Shown here piece after piece: positions 7,038 to 14,726 of a stretch of 48,628 bases of DNA. The notes below the pieces were generated by a model. It worked only from the letters and a program-made list of their open reading frames with translations, was not told where the DNA came from and did no database searches. Position 1 is the first letter of the stretch; every line of letters begins with the position of its first letter. The position numbers and the translations under genes were made by a program. The DNA comes from an uncultured Eubacteriales bacterium (GTDB lineage: Bacteria; Bacillota; Clostridia; Oscillospirales; Oscillospiraceae). The stretch is taken from assembly GCA_900546615.1 (NCBI GenBank), contig URDJ01000021.1, positions 1-48,628 of the forward strand. The letters run 5' to 3'.

Positions 7038-7811
7038 ATGAAAAAGAAAAGCCTTGCACTTGCCCTGGCGCTTATCATGCTGCTCGGCGTATTGAGCGCC
7101 TGCGGCAATACCGACCCGAAGGACATAGGCGGCGCCCTGGGCGATGTGAGCGGCGTCACCGCGCCGCCGACACCAACCGCCGCACCCTCGGCTGAGCCCC
7201 TGCCCAGCCTTGCGCCCGCCACGCCCGATACCCAGCCCAGCGCCGCGCCCGACGACGGCGGCAATGAGGGCGGCGGACAGGACGTGAACCTTGACGACTT
7301 CCTCTACGACTGGCTCGACTTTTCCGGCTACCCTCTGACGCCCGACGAGCTCATCGAGTTCTTCGGCGAGCCGCAGGAGCGGGTCTCCGTGGAGAGCACC
7401 CTGGACTACTCCACCTGCGGCCTGCCCGGCTATGAGGACGCCGGTACGGTGCAGACGGAGATACTCTCCTACTCGAACGTCCTGTTCATGTTCTTCGTCG
7501 ACCCCTTCGACGACAACTGGACGGTGCAGCTCGTGGCCGTGACCGACCCGACCTCGATAATCAAGGTCGGCGGCGCGACGGTGGGCATGACGCTCGACGA
7601 GTGCAAGCAGGTGCTCGCCGCCAACGGCTACACCTTCGACGCGGGCATCGTCTCCGAGCCGAACTACTACTATTTCACCTACACCGACGAGTACAACTGG
7701 CCCTGCCTCGTGGAGATCGAGCTCGACGCCGCGACGGGCAAGGCCCTCTACGTCCGCGGCATCTGGGGCGCGATGGCGCAGATAGTCATCGACACTTACA
7801 AGGGTGCATGA
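7038..7811 (+). CDS. Lipoprotein of unknown function, first gene of zinc-ribbon operon
   Basis: 257 residues from the ATG at 7038 (ribosome site AGGGAGG). The N-terminus is a lipoprotein signal MKKKSLALALALIMLLGVLS ending in the lipobox LSAC, so Cys22 would be lipidated and the protein tethered outside the membrane. A disordered Pro/Ala/Thr/Ser linker spans about 45-85. The folded part (about 90-257) has LTPDELIEFFGEPQERV, a GMTLDECKQVLAANGYTF segment and aromatic-rich strands; the TLDECKQVLAANGY piece recalls small helix-strand modules of extracytoplasmic lipoproteins, but I do not recognise the family. The next gene begins 1 bp after its stop, so the two are translationally coupled. Confidence 0.8.
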   Translation: MKKKSLALALALIMLLGVLSACGNTDPKDIGGALGDVSGVTAPPTPTAAPSAEPLPSLAPATPDTQPSAAPDDGGNEGGGQDVNLDDFLYDWLDFSGYPLTPDELIEFFGEPQERVSVESTLDYSTCGLPGYEDAGTVQTEILSYSNVLFMFFVDPFDDNWTVQLVAVTDPTSIIKVGGATVGMTLDECKQVLAANGYTFDAGIVSEPNYYYFTYTDEYNWPCLVEIELDAATGKALYVRGIWGAMAQIVIDTYKGA

Positions 7812-7812
7812 T

Positions 7813-9279
7813 ATGAGCTTCTGTACGAAATGCGGGGCGCAGCTGCCCGACGGGGCGGCATTCTGTACGAAATGCGGCGCTCCGGTGAGCAGCCCGAAGC
7901 GGAGCAGGCTGAGCGGCAGCGAGATCTGGGCCGCAGCCAGCGCCGAGGTGAAGGCGAGATGGCGCCGCAAGGTCGGCAGCAAGCGCGCGCTCATAGCATG
8001 CGCGATCGGCCTTGTCGTGGTCGTGCTGGTCGTGGTGCTGAGTGTGACATTGGGTAACAGGGACGGGCGCGGCAGCGAGCCTGCGCCGACCTGGCAGGGC
8101 CAGTCAGGCACGCCCCAGGACGGCGACAGCGGCAGCAGAGCCGGCGGCGCCTCCAAGCCCGGCACGGCGCCGGCCACATCCCAGCCGCAGCCGGACAGCG
8201 GCGGAGGCACGCTAAGCGAGGCCGAACTGCGGCAGCGCGGTACCTTCATGCGCGTGAGCCAGCTCACGGACTCGGGCCTCAACATGGTCGTCGGCCAGGT
8301 GACGGCGCCGGACGACTGGCAGGTGTCGGAGCAGGTGCAGTGGAGCAGCTACGGAAACTATCCCGGCATGACGCAGCTTAGCGCCGTGTCGCCTGACGGG
8401 CTGCGCAGCTTCCAGCTCATCAGCACCATGAGCTACTTCCAGACGGACAGCATCTTCAGCTCGCTCGGCGAGAACGAGACCGACCCGACGACCTACAGGA
8501 TACACCGGCAGTACCGCACGGCGGAGCAGTTTGTCGAGCTGTTTATCTCGAACCTCGGCTGCACGGGCGCGCAGAAGCTGGGCTCGAGCAGCATTGATTC
8601 GCAGAGCCTCGGCGCGCTGCAGTCCGTTGCGGAGCAGCACGCCGGCGAGACGGGCTACTCGCTGGTGCAGTCCCTGGCGAACCTGGGCATGAGCGCGAAC
8701 CTCGTCGGCTATGAGAGCACGGTGGTGGACAACAGGTACGCGGTCACGACGCAGAGCGGGCAGACGGAGTACATCGAAGTGTTCACGCTGGTCTGGGCGT
8801 ACCAGACCTCGTGGGTGGTGCAGAACAGCTCCATCACGGTGAACGAGATCTATTGGTGCGTGCCCTTCATGTACATATCCACGGCGGAGAGCGAGCAGGC
8901 GCTCGCGTCGATGCAGAACGAGTTTCTGACCTTTGTGTCCAACAGCCAGATCTCGCCGGAGTTCTACTATCTGGTGCGGCAGTACCGCTCCTACATCGAG
9001 AACCAGCTGGCGCAGCAGCTCACGAACCAGATACAGGCGGCGACGGAGATACAGAGCCAGCTCATGGACGGCTACAGCAGCAGCTCGGACACGAACGACA
9101 GGGTCACGGACATGTGGAGCGACTATATCTATGACCGCGACGACTATACGACCTCGGACGGCAGCACGGTCAAGGTGCCGACCTATTACGACCACGTCTA
9201 CGAGACGGATTCGGGCGATATCTACGTGACGAACGACAGCCTGAACGTACCGACAGACTGGCAGGAGCTCTATACATAG
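7813..9279 (+). CDS. Zinc-ribbon membrane-anchored protein of unknown function
   Basis: 488 residues. The N-terminus is a double-knuckle zinc ribbon, FCTKCGAQLPDGAAFCTKCG (Cys pairs within residues 4-22), which stays in the cytoplasm. After a basic stretch there is one membrane helix (ALIACAIGLVVVVLVVVLSV, about 60-80). A Ser/Gly/Pro-rich linker follows to about 135, and then a large extracytoplasmic region rich in Tyr, Ser and Gln of no family known to me. Near the C-terminus is a long helix QLAQQLTNQIQAATEIQSQL. The in-frame GTG at 7804 overlaps the upstream gene; the ATG at 7813 puts the zinc ribbon right at the start as in relatives. Confidence 0.82.
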   Translation: MSFCTKCGAQLPDGAAFCTKCGAPVSSPKRSRLSGSEIWAAASAEVKARWRRKVGSKRALIACAIGLVVVVLVVVLSVTLGNRDGRGSEPAPTWQGQSGTPQDGDSGSRAGGASKPGTAPATSQPQPDSGGGTLSEAELRQRGTFMRVSQLTDSGLNMVVGQVTAPDDWQVSEQVQWSSYGNYPGMTQLSAVSPDGLRSFQLISTMSYFQTDSIFSSLGENETDPTTYRIHRQYRTAEQFVELFISNLGCTGAQKLGSSSIDSQSLGALQSVAEQHAGETGYSLVQSLANLGMSANLVGYESTVVDNRYAVTTQSGQTEYIEVFTLVWAYQTSWVVQNSSITVNEIYWCVPFMYISTAESEQALASMQNEFLTFVSNSQISPEFYYLVRQYRSYIENQLAQQLTNQIQAATEIQSQLMDGYSSSSDTNDRVTDMWSDYIYDRDDYTTSDGSTVKVPTYYDHVYETDSGDIYVTNDSLNVPTDWQELYT

Positions 9280-9290
9280 CGAGGTGGAAT

Positions 9291-10151
9291 GTGAAACGAG
9301 TCACAGCTGCGGCGATGATACTCTGCCTGCTGCTGACGGGCTGCGCCTCCGCCGCGCCCGCCGGGTACAGCGCCGAGCGGGCGAACGTCGAGGGCGTCAG
9401 GGATCGCGTCGCCTCTACGGCGCAGATGATAGGCAGCGTCAACGCCATAATTGAATGGCAGGTCACAAATTCCGAAAAGAACATAGAGGAAAACGACGCC
9501 GCCCGCCAGAACGGCGAGACCTACGTCCCCGAGGACAAAACCGAGGAGGTCAGGCAGAAGCAGGCGGAGCTGGCGGGCTATCTCGAGACGGTCGCGGCTT
9601 ACTCCGCCTGGGCCTCGTCCCTGCGCCCCTGCGGGCAGGAGAGCGTTGACCTCACCTACGAGGCGGCGGCGAAGTATTTCTCCGAGGTGGAGAGCGCGCT
9701 GGAGGATATGGCGGACATCATGGACTTCTACTTCGCCTTTAACGAGGTCGCGCAGCCCCTGTCCTCCTTTGACGCCTCGGCCTACGACACGGACAAGGAC
9801 AGGATCTACGACCTCTACTACGCCGTGGACGAGGCGAGCACGGCCATGTCGCAGCTGGACTGCCCGGCCTTCATGGCCGAGACCTACAAGCTGTACATCA
9901 GCCGCCTCTCCCACTTCATGGCCATACTCAACGAGCAGTATATCGGCGTGCAGCTCAACGACCCGCTGCGCCTCGCCGCGGGCATCTATATGCTCGTGCG
10001 GGTGGAGAAGGAGAACTACGACTACAGCGTCATGCTGACGCGGGACTTCAACCTCCAGTACGAGAAGGTGGGCGAGCGCCTGGGCGGCTGGGTCGGCGAG
10101 CTGGGCACGGAGCTGGCGGAAAACTGCGCCGCGCTGCTCCGGGCGATGTGA
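9291..10151 (+). CDS. Lipoprotein of unknown function, third gene of zinc-ribbon operon
   Basis: 286 residues, GTG start at 9291 after GAGGTGG. The signal peptide VKRVTAAAMILCLLLTGCAS contains the lipobox LTGC. The mature part is predicted almost entirely helical, with long amphipathic stretches (EEVRQKQAELAGYLETVAAY; EVESALEDMADIMDFYFAF; LRLAAGIYMLVRVEKENYDY), suggesting a helical bundle. No enzymatic motif is visible. It sits 11 bp after the preceding zinc-ribbon gene and is followed closely by the transglutaminase-like gene, so it should be made with them and could be a partner or periplasmic-face scaffold. Confidence 0.8.
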   Translation: MKRVTAAAMILCLLLTGCASAAPAGYSAERANVEGVRDRVASTAQMIGSVNAIIEWQVTNSEKNIEENDAARQNGETYVPEDKTEEVRQKQAELAGYLETVAAYSAWASSLRPCGQESVDLTYEAAAKYFSEVESALEDMADIMDFYFAFNEVAQPLSSFDASAYDTDKDRIYDLYYAVDEASTAMSQLDCPAFMAETYKLYISRLSHFMAILNEQYIGVQLNDPLRLAAGIYMLVRVEKENYDYSVMLTRDFNLQYEKVGERLGGWVGELGTELAENCAALLRAM

Positions 10152-10165
10152 GGGGGTGCGGCGTT

Positions 10166-11494
10166 GTGAAGTATTGCGGCAAATGCGGCGCTCCGCTCCG
10201 CGAGGGCAAGAGCTTCTGCCCCCAGTGCGGCGCCGAGGTGCGCCACCCCGAGCCGGTCGCGGAGCCGATAGCAGAACCCATCCCGGAACCCGTCGCGGCG
10301 CCAGTCGCTGAACAGCCCTCTGCGCCGGCCGCCGTCAAGGAGCGGCGGCCGAGGCGCGGGCTGAGGAGGCTCGTGACGGCGCTCATCGTGCTCGTGCTGC
10401 TGGGCGGCCTGGGCGCGGCGGGCTGGTATTGGGGTCTGCCCTACATCGAGAGCCTGCGCCCCGCGGGCGAGCTTCCGGCCGTGAGCTACAGCTACATGTC
10501 CCGCGAGCCCGAGATAGAGATAGACTACGAGGCCGTGGACTCCATCTACCCCTCGCTCTACAACACTACGGACTACATCCTCCTCGTGCGCGCCACCAGC
10601 GAGGGCGGGGAGCGGGACGTGATGATAAGGGCGGAGGTGCCGGGCTTCACGCAGGTGTACGAGCAGAAATTCACCCTGGGCAGCCAGCTGACGCAGTTTT
10701 ACATCCACCCGCCCGTGCTGACGGGAGAGCTGAGCCTCGGCTCGGCCAAGCAGGCGCAGATAGTCTTCTCCGTGACGGACATCGACAGCGGCAAGCCCGT
10801 CATACAGGACACCCTGCCCATCCAGATAATGAGCAAGTTCGACATGATAAACTACGACCCCGTGCTGGGCGTGTCCAGCTGGGACTACTACCTCTCCTTC
10901 CTCACGCCGGAGTCGCCGGGCGTGCTGGAGCTGAAGCGCAACGCGGTGGACTTCATTACCGGCTACACGGGCGGGCAGTTCGACATGATGCAGGGCTATC
11001 AGGACTCCGGCCTCTTTGGCAGCAACATCGAGCTGAACACCTATTACCAGGCCCTGGCCCTGCAGGGCGCTATGAGCGAGATGGGCGTGCGCTACAACAA
11101 CGCCTGGTACTCGATGAGCCAGAGCGGGGACAAGATGCTCCAGCGCGTGCAGCTTCCGGACGACACGCTCTCGAGCAAGAGCGGCGTGTGCATAGAGACC
11201 TCGCTGACCATCGCCAGCGCGCTCCAGTCCGCGGGCATGAACGTGTTCCTGATTTTCCCGCCGGGGCACGCGCAGGTGGCGGTGGAGCTCTGGCCCAACT
11301 CGGGCGAGTATTACCTCATCGAGACTACCATCCTGCCCGTTGACGGCGAGAACGTGAACAGCGTCGTGACCTATAAGACGCAGCAGGAGTGGCTGGACTA
11401 CATACAAAACGGCTATGGTGACGGCAGCGGAGGCTGCTACGTGCTCAATTGCGGCCTCGCGACGGCGCTGGGGCTGCTTCCGCTGACGAATTAA
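10166..11494 (+). CDS. Zinc-ribbon membrane protein with transglutaminase-like C-terminal domain
   Basis: 442 residues. The start is GTG at 10166, since GAGGGGG lies 9 bases ahead; a GTG at 10148 would place this site inside the gene. A cytoplasmic zinc ribbon (YCGKCGAPLREGKSFCPQCG) is followed by a Pro/Glu/Ala repeat linker and one membrane helix (VTALIVLVLLGGLGAAGWYW, about 72-91). The outside region ends in a papain/transglutaminase-like core: GVCIETSLTIASALQSAGMN with Cys342, FPPGHAQVAVEL with His368, and YYLIETT with Glu386 in the place of the usual Asp. The order Cys-His-acid and the spacing fit a transglutaminase-like protease or cross-linking fold. The substrate is unknown, but its location suggests cell-wall or envelope proteins. 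Confidence 0.82.
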   Translation: MKYCGKCGAPLREGKSFCPQCGAEVRHPEPVAEPIAEPIPEPVAAPVAEQPSAPAAVKERRPRRGLRRLVTALIVLVLLGGLGAAGWYWGLPYIESLRPAGELPAVSYSYMSREPEIEIDYEAVDSIYPSLYNTTDYILLVRATSEGGERDVMIRAEVPGFTQVYEQKFTLGSQLTQFYIHPPVLTGELSLGSAKQAQIVFSVTDIDSGKPVIQDTLPIQIMSKFDMINYDPVLGVSSWDYYLSFLTPESPGVLELKRNAVDFITGYTGGQFDMMQGYQDSGLFGSNIELNTYYQALALQGAMSEMGVRYNNAWYSMSQSGDKMLQRVQLPDDTLSSKSGVCIETSLTIASALQSAGMNVFLIFPPGHAQVAVELWPNSGEYYLIETTILPVDGENVNSVVTYKTQQEWLDYIQNGYGDGSGGCYVLNCGLATALGLLPLTN

Positions 11495-11506
11495 GGAGGA
11501 AAGATG

Positions 11507-12253
11507 ATGTCAAGGATATGTCCCAAATGCGGCGCAGAGCTTCAGGACGACGAGCTGTTCTGCTGCGAGTGCGGAACGAAGTACGAGGAACCGGCCCCGC
11601 CCGAGCCTGAGACCGGCGGCTTCTGCGCGAAATGCGGCACGGAGCTGCGGCCGGGCGCGGCCTTCTGCCCGAGGTGCGGCGCGCCGCGCGAGGATGCCGG
11701 AGCCGGGCGGGCTGCCCGCGAGCGTCCCGAAAGGCCCGCGAGGCAGGGCGGAGTCAACAGGAACACCGTCGTCATAGCGGTCATAGCCGCCTTCACGATA
11801 GTGGCCGTTGTGTTGGTGCTCTGGGCGGCGGGCGTGTTCAGCGGCAAGGACGATTCGCCCTTTGAGACGCCGCCGGGCGTCGTAATGACCGGCACGGACG
11901 GGGACGACGTGATAAACATAGGCGGCGGCGATCTTCCTGGCGATAGGCTGAGCTTTCCCACGACGGGCCATGCCGCGCTGATACCTGCGCCAAATGTAGG
12001 CGCGCTCAGCAGGGCAGAGGACCGCGGCGGCGGCAGCTGGGCGGTGTACTATGCCGGCGTCACGGCGGAGCAGGGCAGGAGCTATTACGCCGGGGTGAGG
12101 ACGGCGGGCTTCACCGAGGACGAGGTCGTGGACGACCAGACGGCCTCCGGCGGGCGCTATGCGGTGCGCGCATATAACAAGAGCGGCGTTATGTTCGAGA
12201 TGGTGTGCCAGAACGGCAACATGGGCCTGTACATAGGTGAGAGATACGATTGA
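11507..12253 (+). CDS. Double zinc-ribbon membrane protein, last gene of the operon
   Basis: 248 residues. Two zinc ribbons stand in tandem (ICPKCGAELQ...CCECGTKYEE and FCAKCGTELR...CPRCGAPRED, within about residues 4-60). A basic linker, one membrane helix (TVVIAVIAAFTIVAVVLVLW, about 82-102), a disordered Gly/Asp segment and a small extracytoplasmic domain (about 150-248) with SWAVYYAGVTAEQGRSYYAG and GFTEDEV follow. The strong AGGAGG favours the second ATG (11507, spacing 7) over 11504. Function is unknown; the shared architecture with the genes at 7813 and 10166 implies a common assembly principle in which cytoplasmic ribbons may bind one another or a shared partner. Confidence 0.82.
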   Translation: MSRICPKCGAELQDDELFCCECGTKYEEPAPPEPETGGFCAKCGTELRPGAAFCPRCGAPREDAGAGRAARERPERPARQGGVNRNTVVIAVIAAFTIVAVVLVLWAAGVFSGKDDSPFETPPGVVMTGTDGDDVINIGGGDLPGDRLSFPTTGHAALIPAPNVGALSRAEDRGGGSWAVYYAGVTAEQGRSYYAGVRTAGFTEDEVVDDQTASGGRYAVRAYNKSGVMFEMVCQNGNMGLYIGERYD

Positions 12254-12278
12254 TCCCGGCAAACCTCCAAATTGCCGC

Positions 12279-12310
12279 GCCCCTGCGGGCCAAACCGCAG
12301 GGGCTGTCTT
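12279..12310 (+). terminator. Terminator of the zinc-ribbon operon
   Basis: GCCCCTGCGG (12279-12288) pairs with CCGCAGGGGC (12295-12304), followed by a weak T-rich tail. It starts 26 bp after the last gene of the operon. Confidence 0.7.
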
Positions 12311-12317
12311 ATTTCAC

Positions 12318-12351
12318 GGCGCATCGACCCCGATGCGCCGAAAAAGGGAAC
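12318..12351. repeat. Dispersed palindromic repeat, copy 1
   Basis: GGCGCATCGA and TCGATGCGCC-type arms around a short centre, followed by GAAAAAGGGAAC. A second copy is at 12617-12651, differing by one base in the centre and one G in the tail. Such palindromic intergenic units resemble REP/BIME-type elements. Confidence 0.65.
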
Positions 12352-12417
12352 TTCGTGCTTGGGGCTCCATTCCCGCCCGGGTGCCACGGTCTTGTATCGG
12401 CTCCGCCGAACAGGGGC

Positions 12418-12461
12418 AAACCCCTTGGTAGGGTTTTCCCCTGACCCCTTTCCTGACCTTG
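12418..12461. repeat. Dispersed intergenic repeat, copy 1
   Basis: This stretch begins AAACCCCTTGGTAGGGTTTT and ends TTCCTGACCTTG; it recurs with a few changes at 48583-48628 on the same strand. It contains an internal AACCCC...GGGGTT-like self-complementarity (CCCCTTGG/TAGGGTTT). The surrounding 12352-12719 holds further intergenic palindromes, for example CCCGCTTTTTT/AAAAAAGCGGG near 12525-12548, and no gene that I can support. Confidence 0.7.
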
Positions 12462-12616
12462 TGTGGGCATAGGAGTATTCCGCGCTCTGCGGAGCGCGGC
12501 CAGAGACTCCGTCTCTGGACTCTGCCCGCTTTTTTGTAAAAAAGCGGGGCAAAAAACTTCGTACTTGGGCCTGCGGCCCCGCCCGCCCTCACGATCACGC
12601 GTCAACGTCATCGTAG

Positions 12617-12651
12617 GGCGCATCGACCTCGATGCGCCGAAAAAGGGGAAC
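12617..12651. repeat. Dispersed palindromic repeat, copy 2
   Basis: Second copy of the unit at 12318-12351, same orientation, with arms GGCGCATCGA/TCGATGCGCC and the tail GAAAAAGGGGAAC. Confidence 0.65.
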
Positions 12652-12719
12652 CCCCGGCGAGGGTCCCCCTGAATGATACCTTGTAATAATGCGAGGCAAA
12701 AACTTCTGACTTGCCCGCG

Positions 12720-12898
12720 TCAATCATACGTCGGCGCGTCTACCTCGTTCGGCGCACGCGCTGTGACGTTGTTCTCAGACATGTAGCCCAGTACCGACGG
12801 CAGCGTCGCATCCGTCATCTCCGTGCAGAGTATGCGCGTGTCAAGCCGCTCGGGCCGGTACTCAAGATACGCCGTTATCAGCGAGGCATAGCTCAGCC
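12720..12898 (-). pseudogene. C-terminal fragment of an unidentified protein
   Basis: On the minus strand a frame of about 59 codons reads RWLSYASLITAYLEYRPERL, continues with ILCTEMTDATLPSVLGYMSE and ends NEVDAPTYD followed by TGA (12722-12720). Codon use and composition look like real coding sequence, and it ends with a natural stop. Its upstream side breaks at about 12899 where group II intron reverse-transcriptase sequence begins in another frame. I cannot name the protein. It is therefore another truncated host gene joined to mobile DNA. Confidence 0.6.
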
Positions 12899-13260
12899 AG
12901 CGGCCTTGTTTTGCCGTTGGGCTTTGGGATCTCCACCCGTCTTACCGGGCGGGGCTTGTACCAACTGAACTGTTTTTGAATCAGCCGGACGAACCTTTCT
13001 TCCTCCATGGAGGCAAGGTGCCGGATGGTCCGTTTATCCACACCGGGAGTACCGCTCCCTTTATTTCCCTTGATGGTCCGATATGCCAGCTTGATGTTTT
13101 CCTCACTGGCAATCAGGCCCATGAGGTTTTGAAACACTTTTCCATTCAGGCTGTCTGCATACAGACCGTCAAAGGTGCTTTGCAGGTCATAGTACTCCGT
13201 ATAGCGGATTTTGCTTCGCTTGGGTTTTTGCGTTTGCTGCTCCGAAGTCAACACAGGCAC
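12899..13260 (-). pseudogene. ltrA: N-terminal fragment of group II intron reverse transcriptase/maturase
   Basis: About 121 residues remain, starting at 13260. They include TIKGNKGSGTPGVDKRTIRH, the conserved NKGsxTpGvD start of group II intron RTs, and RPVRRVEIPKPNGKTRPL, the start of RT motif 1 that should continue GIPTIxDRVVQ. The sequence leaves homology precisely after TRPL. The catalytic YADD motif, maturase X domain and any HNH endonuclease are missing. The intact enzyme would drive intron splicing and retrohoming. Confidence 0.88.
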
Positions 13261-13989
13261 CCGCTCCTTTCGGTTTGGATTTTCTTTGTCATACTCGAAG
13301 CTGTGTTTGTTGTGTTTTCAGTATTCTTAATTCATTTCCGACTTGGGCCGTCCCTCCGCAGACTTGTTATTTCCGCTTCATCGGTACCATGCCCCTACTC
13401 TCACTGGGATTAAGTGCGGTTATACCGGTTTTATCCGGCTTTCCCGTCCAACGGCCTGCAACGGCTTGTTTCATACGTTCCCAGCTTTCCACGTTCCGAC
13501 AATCCTATCATGAGATACTTTTAGGTGCTCCCTCTGAGCCTGTGCCCGGTTCCAAAGGAACCTTGCCGCCTGTAACGGCATGTGGATTTTCATAACAACC
13601 AGTCTTACTCATCCACGGACACGCCATATTAAAATGGCCGCAGCCTTTCGGCATACTCACAACGTTTAGACCCGTATATTCGGAAGTAGTCAGTGCGGTC
13701 GGTCGCACATTCTCACCATGAGTATCTGACACCCGGCATATAGGTGACGCCGCCCACCTCTGGGCGGGTTTCGTGCGGGTTGCTCCGCTTACGGCCACTC
13801 TCTGCCGACTTCACCGAGCTTTTGACCATGAAGCGGTTGCACACTTCAAGGCCAATCGGAGTATCAGTGTGGGCGTTTCCGGGCGTTACCCCTTCATTCC
13901 ACCCATCGGATTGTCAGTTCTCCTAAGATTTCAGGCTATAAAGCCCTTCGACTTAGTTCCTAACCTTTTCAGTTAGGAACGTGTCGCAC
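12899..13989 (-). mobile_element. Group II intron, 3'-truncated
   Basis: The minus strand begins at 13989 with GTGCGACAC, the 5' end signature of bacterial group II introns, followed by about 700 bases of structured, non-coding domain I-III type sequence containing several hairpins (for example TTCCTAACTG...GTTAGGAA just inside the 5' end). The reverse-transcriptase gene then starts at 13260. The element stops at about 12899 after about 1,090 bases, whereas full introns of this type are about 1.9-2.5 kb. The rest of the RT, the maturase and domains V-VI are lost, so it cannot splice or move by itself. It sits in a maff2 gene. Confidence 0.85.
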
Positions 13990-14104
13990 GGTTGTCATTG
14001 CCGTAGCCTTCGAGCAGATTGACCGCGCCCCAGATGCCGAGGCCAGCGCCGAGGGCGATGACCAGCGTCTGGAGCACCTGGATAGCCGAATTGAAAAACT
14101 CCAT
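13990..14104 (-). pseudogene. Maff2-family gene of a conjugative element, interrupted by the group II intron
   Basis: From the ATG at 14104, 38 codons read [20 protein letters not shown] then [18 protein letters not shown], typical of the small one-helix Maff2 membrane proteins encoded in the transfer region of clostridial integrative conjugative elements. The reading breaks after one base of the next codon, at the intron's GTGCG start. The 3' exon that should resume after the intron is absent because the intron itself is truncated. The 14105-14207 spacer contains a GAAAGGAGG site and a possible 13-codon ORF overlapping the virD4 stop. Confidence 0.75.
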
Positions 14105-14207
14105 TCAAAAACCCGGGGCCTCGCCGCGCACAAGGCGCAGACTGCCGGCCCAGCCCCGGCCTCCTTTCAATATGTTATTGAAAGCAGCCGTTTCCCCTTG
14201 GGCTTCA

Positions 14208-14470
14208 TCAGGTCTCGTCGTCGGTCTCGTCTATCTCGTACACGTCGTATTCCTCGTCGGCCTTGAGCTTGAGGCGGCGGGACATATACTTTTCGACGTC
14301 GAAGGTGTTCTTCGGGTCGGCGTCGGAGAGGTATTTGTAGTTGGGATGCTTCGTTATGTCGTACTTGTCGCTCAGGAAGGGGCGCAGGCCGCGGATTTGG
14401 AGGATACACTTGCCGCTGTCGAGGGTGGCAAGGTCGTCCACGCTCATAAGCTCATTGCCATACTGGGCAT
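14208..14470 (-). pseudogene. virD4: C-terminal tail of a VirD4/TraG-type coupling protein
   Basis: About 87 codons match the end of VirD4-like conjugal transfer ATPases of clostridial elements: [20 protein letters not shown], then [20 protein letters not shown] and a C-terminal acidic tail ending ETDDET. These proteins bring DNA to the type IV secretion channel. The Walker motifs and the remaining about 500 residues are absent; the homology starts abruptly at about 14470, exactly where ATP synthase beta sequence of the opposite strand begins. The order virD4 then maff2 is the normal order on these elements. Confidence 0.8.
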
Positions 14471-14726
14471 GGACGAACTCAGCGATGAGGACAGGACGAC
14501 GGCCATGCGCGCACGCAAGATACAGCGCTTCCTGGCCCAGCCCATGCATGTTGCGGAGAAGTTCACGACGAATCCCGGCGTTTACGTCCCGCTGCGTGAG
14601 ACCCTGCGCGGCTTCGGAGCCATCGTGAGCGGCGAGATGGACGCTTACCCCGAGGCGGCGTTCTTCAACGTCGGCACGATAGACGACGTGAAGCGCAAGG
14701 CCGAGAGCATGGAGGCGGGCAGCTGA
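14466..14726 (+). pseudogene. atpD: C-terminal fragment of ATP synthase subunit beta
   Basis: About 87 residues match the C-terminus of F1 beta: [58 protein letters not shown] and [11 protein letters not shown]. Beta is the catalytic subunit of F1 ATPase and is about 465 residues long; the Walker A and B motifs are gone. To the left, the sequence becomes the virD4 tail on the other strand; GCCATACT is compatible with both and may be a microhomology. The stop overlaps the atpC start (TGATG), the usual atpD-atpC arrangement. Confidence 0.88.

Noticed and set aside
12157..12672. Several overlapping open frames in the repeat region
   Set aside because: They overlap on both strands, cross palindromic repeats and the operon terminator, and have no homology or ribosome sites.
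14019..14726. A single 235-residue protein across the virD4/atpD join
   Set aside because: Only the last about 87 residues are ATP synthase beta; the first part is the antisense of maff2 and virD4, so the frame is open by chance.
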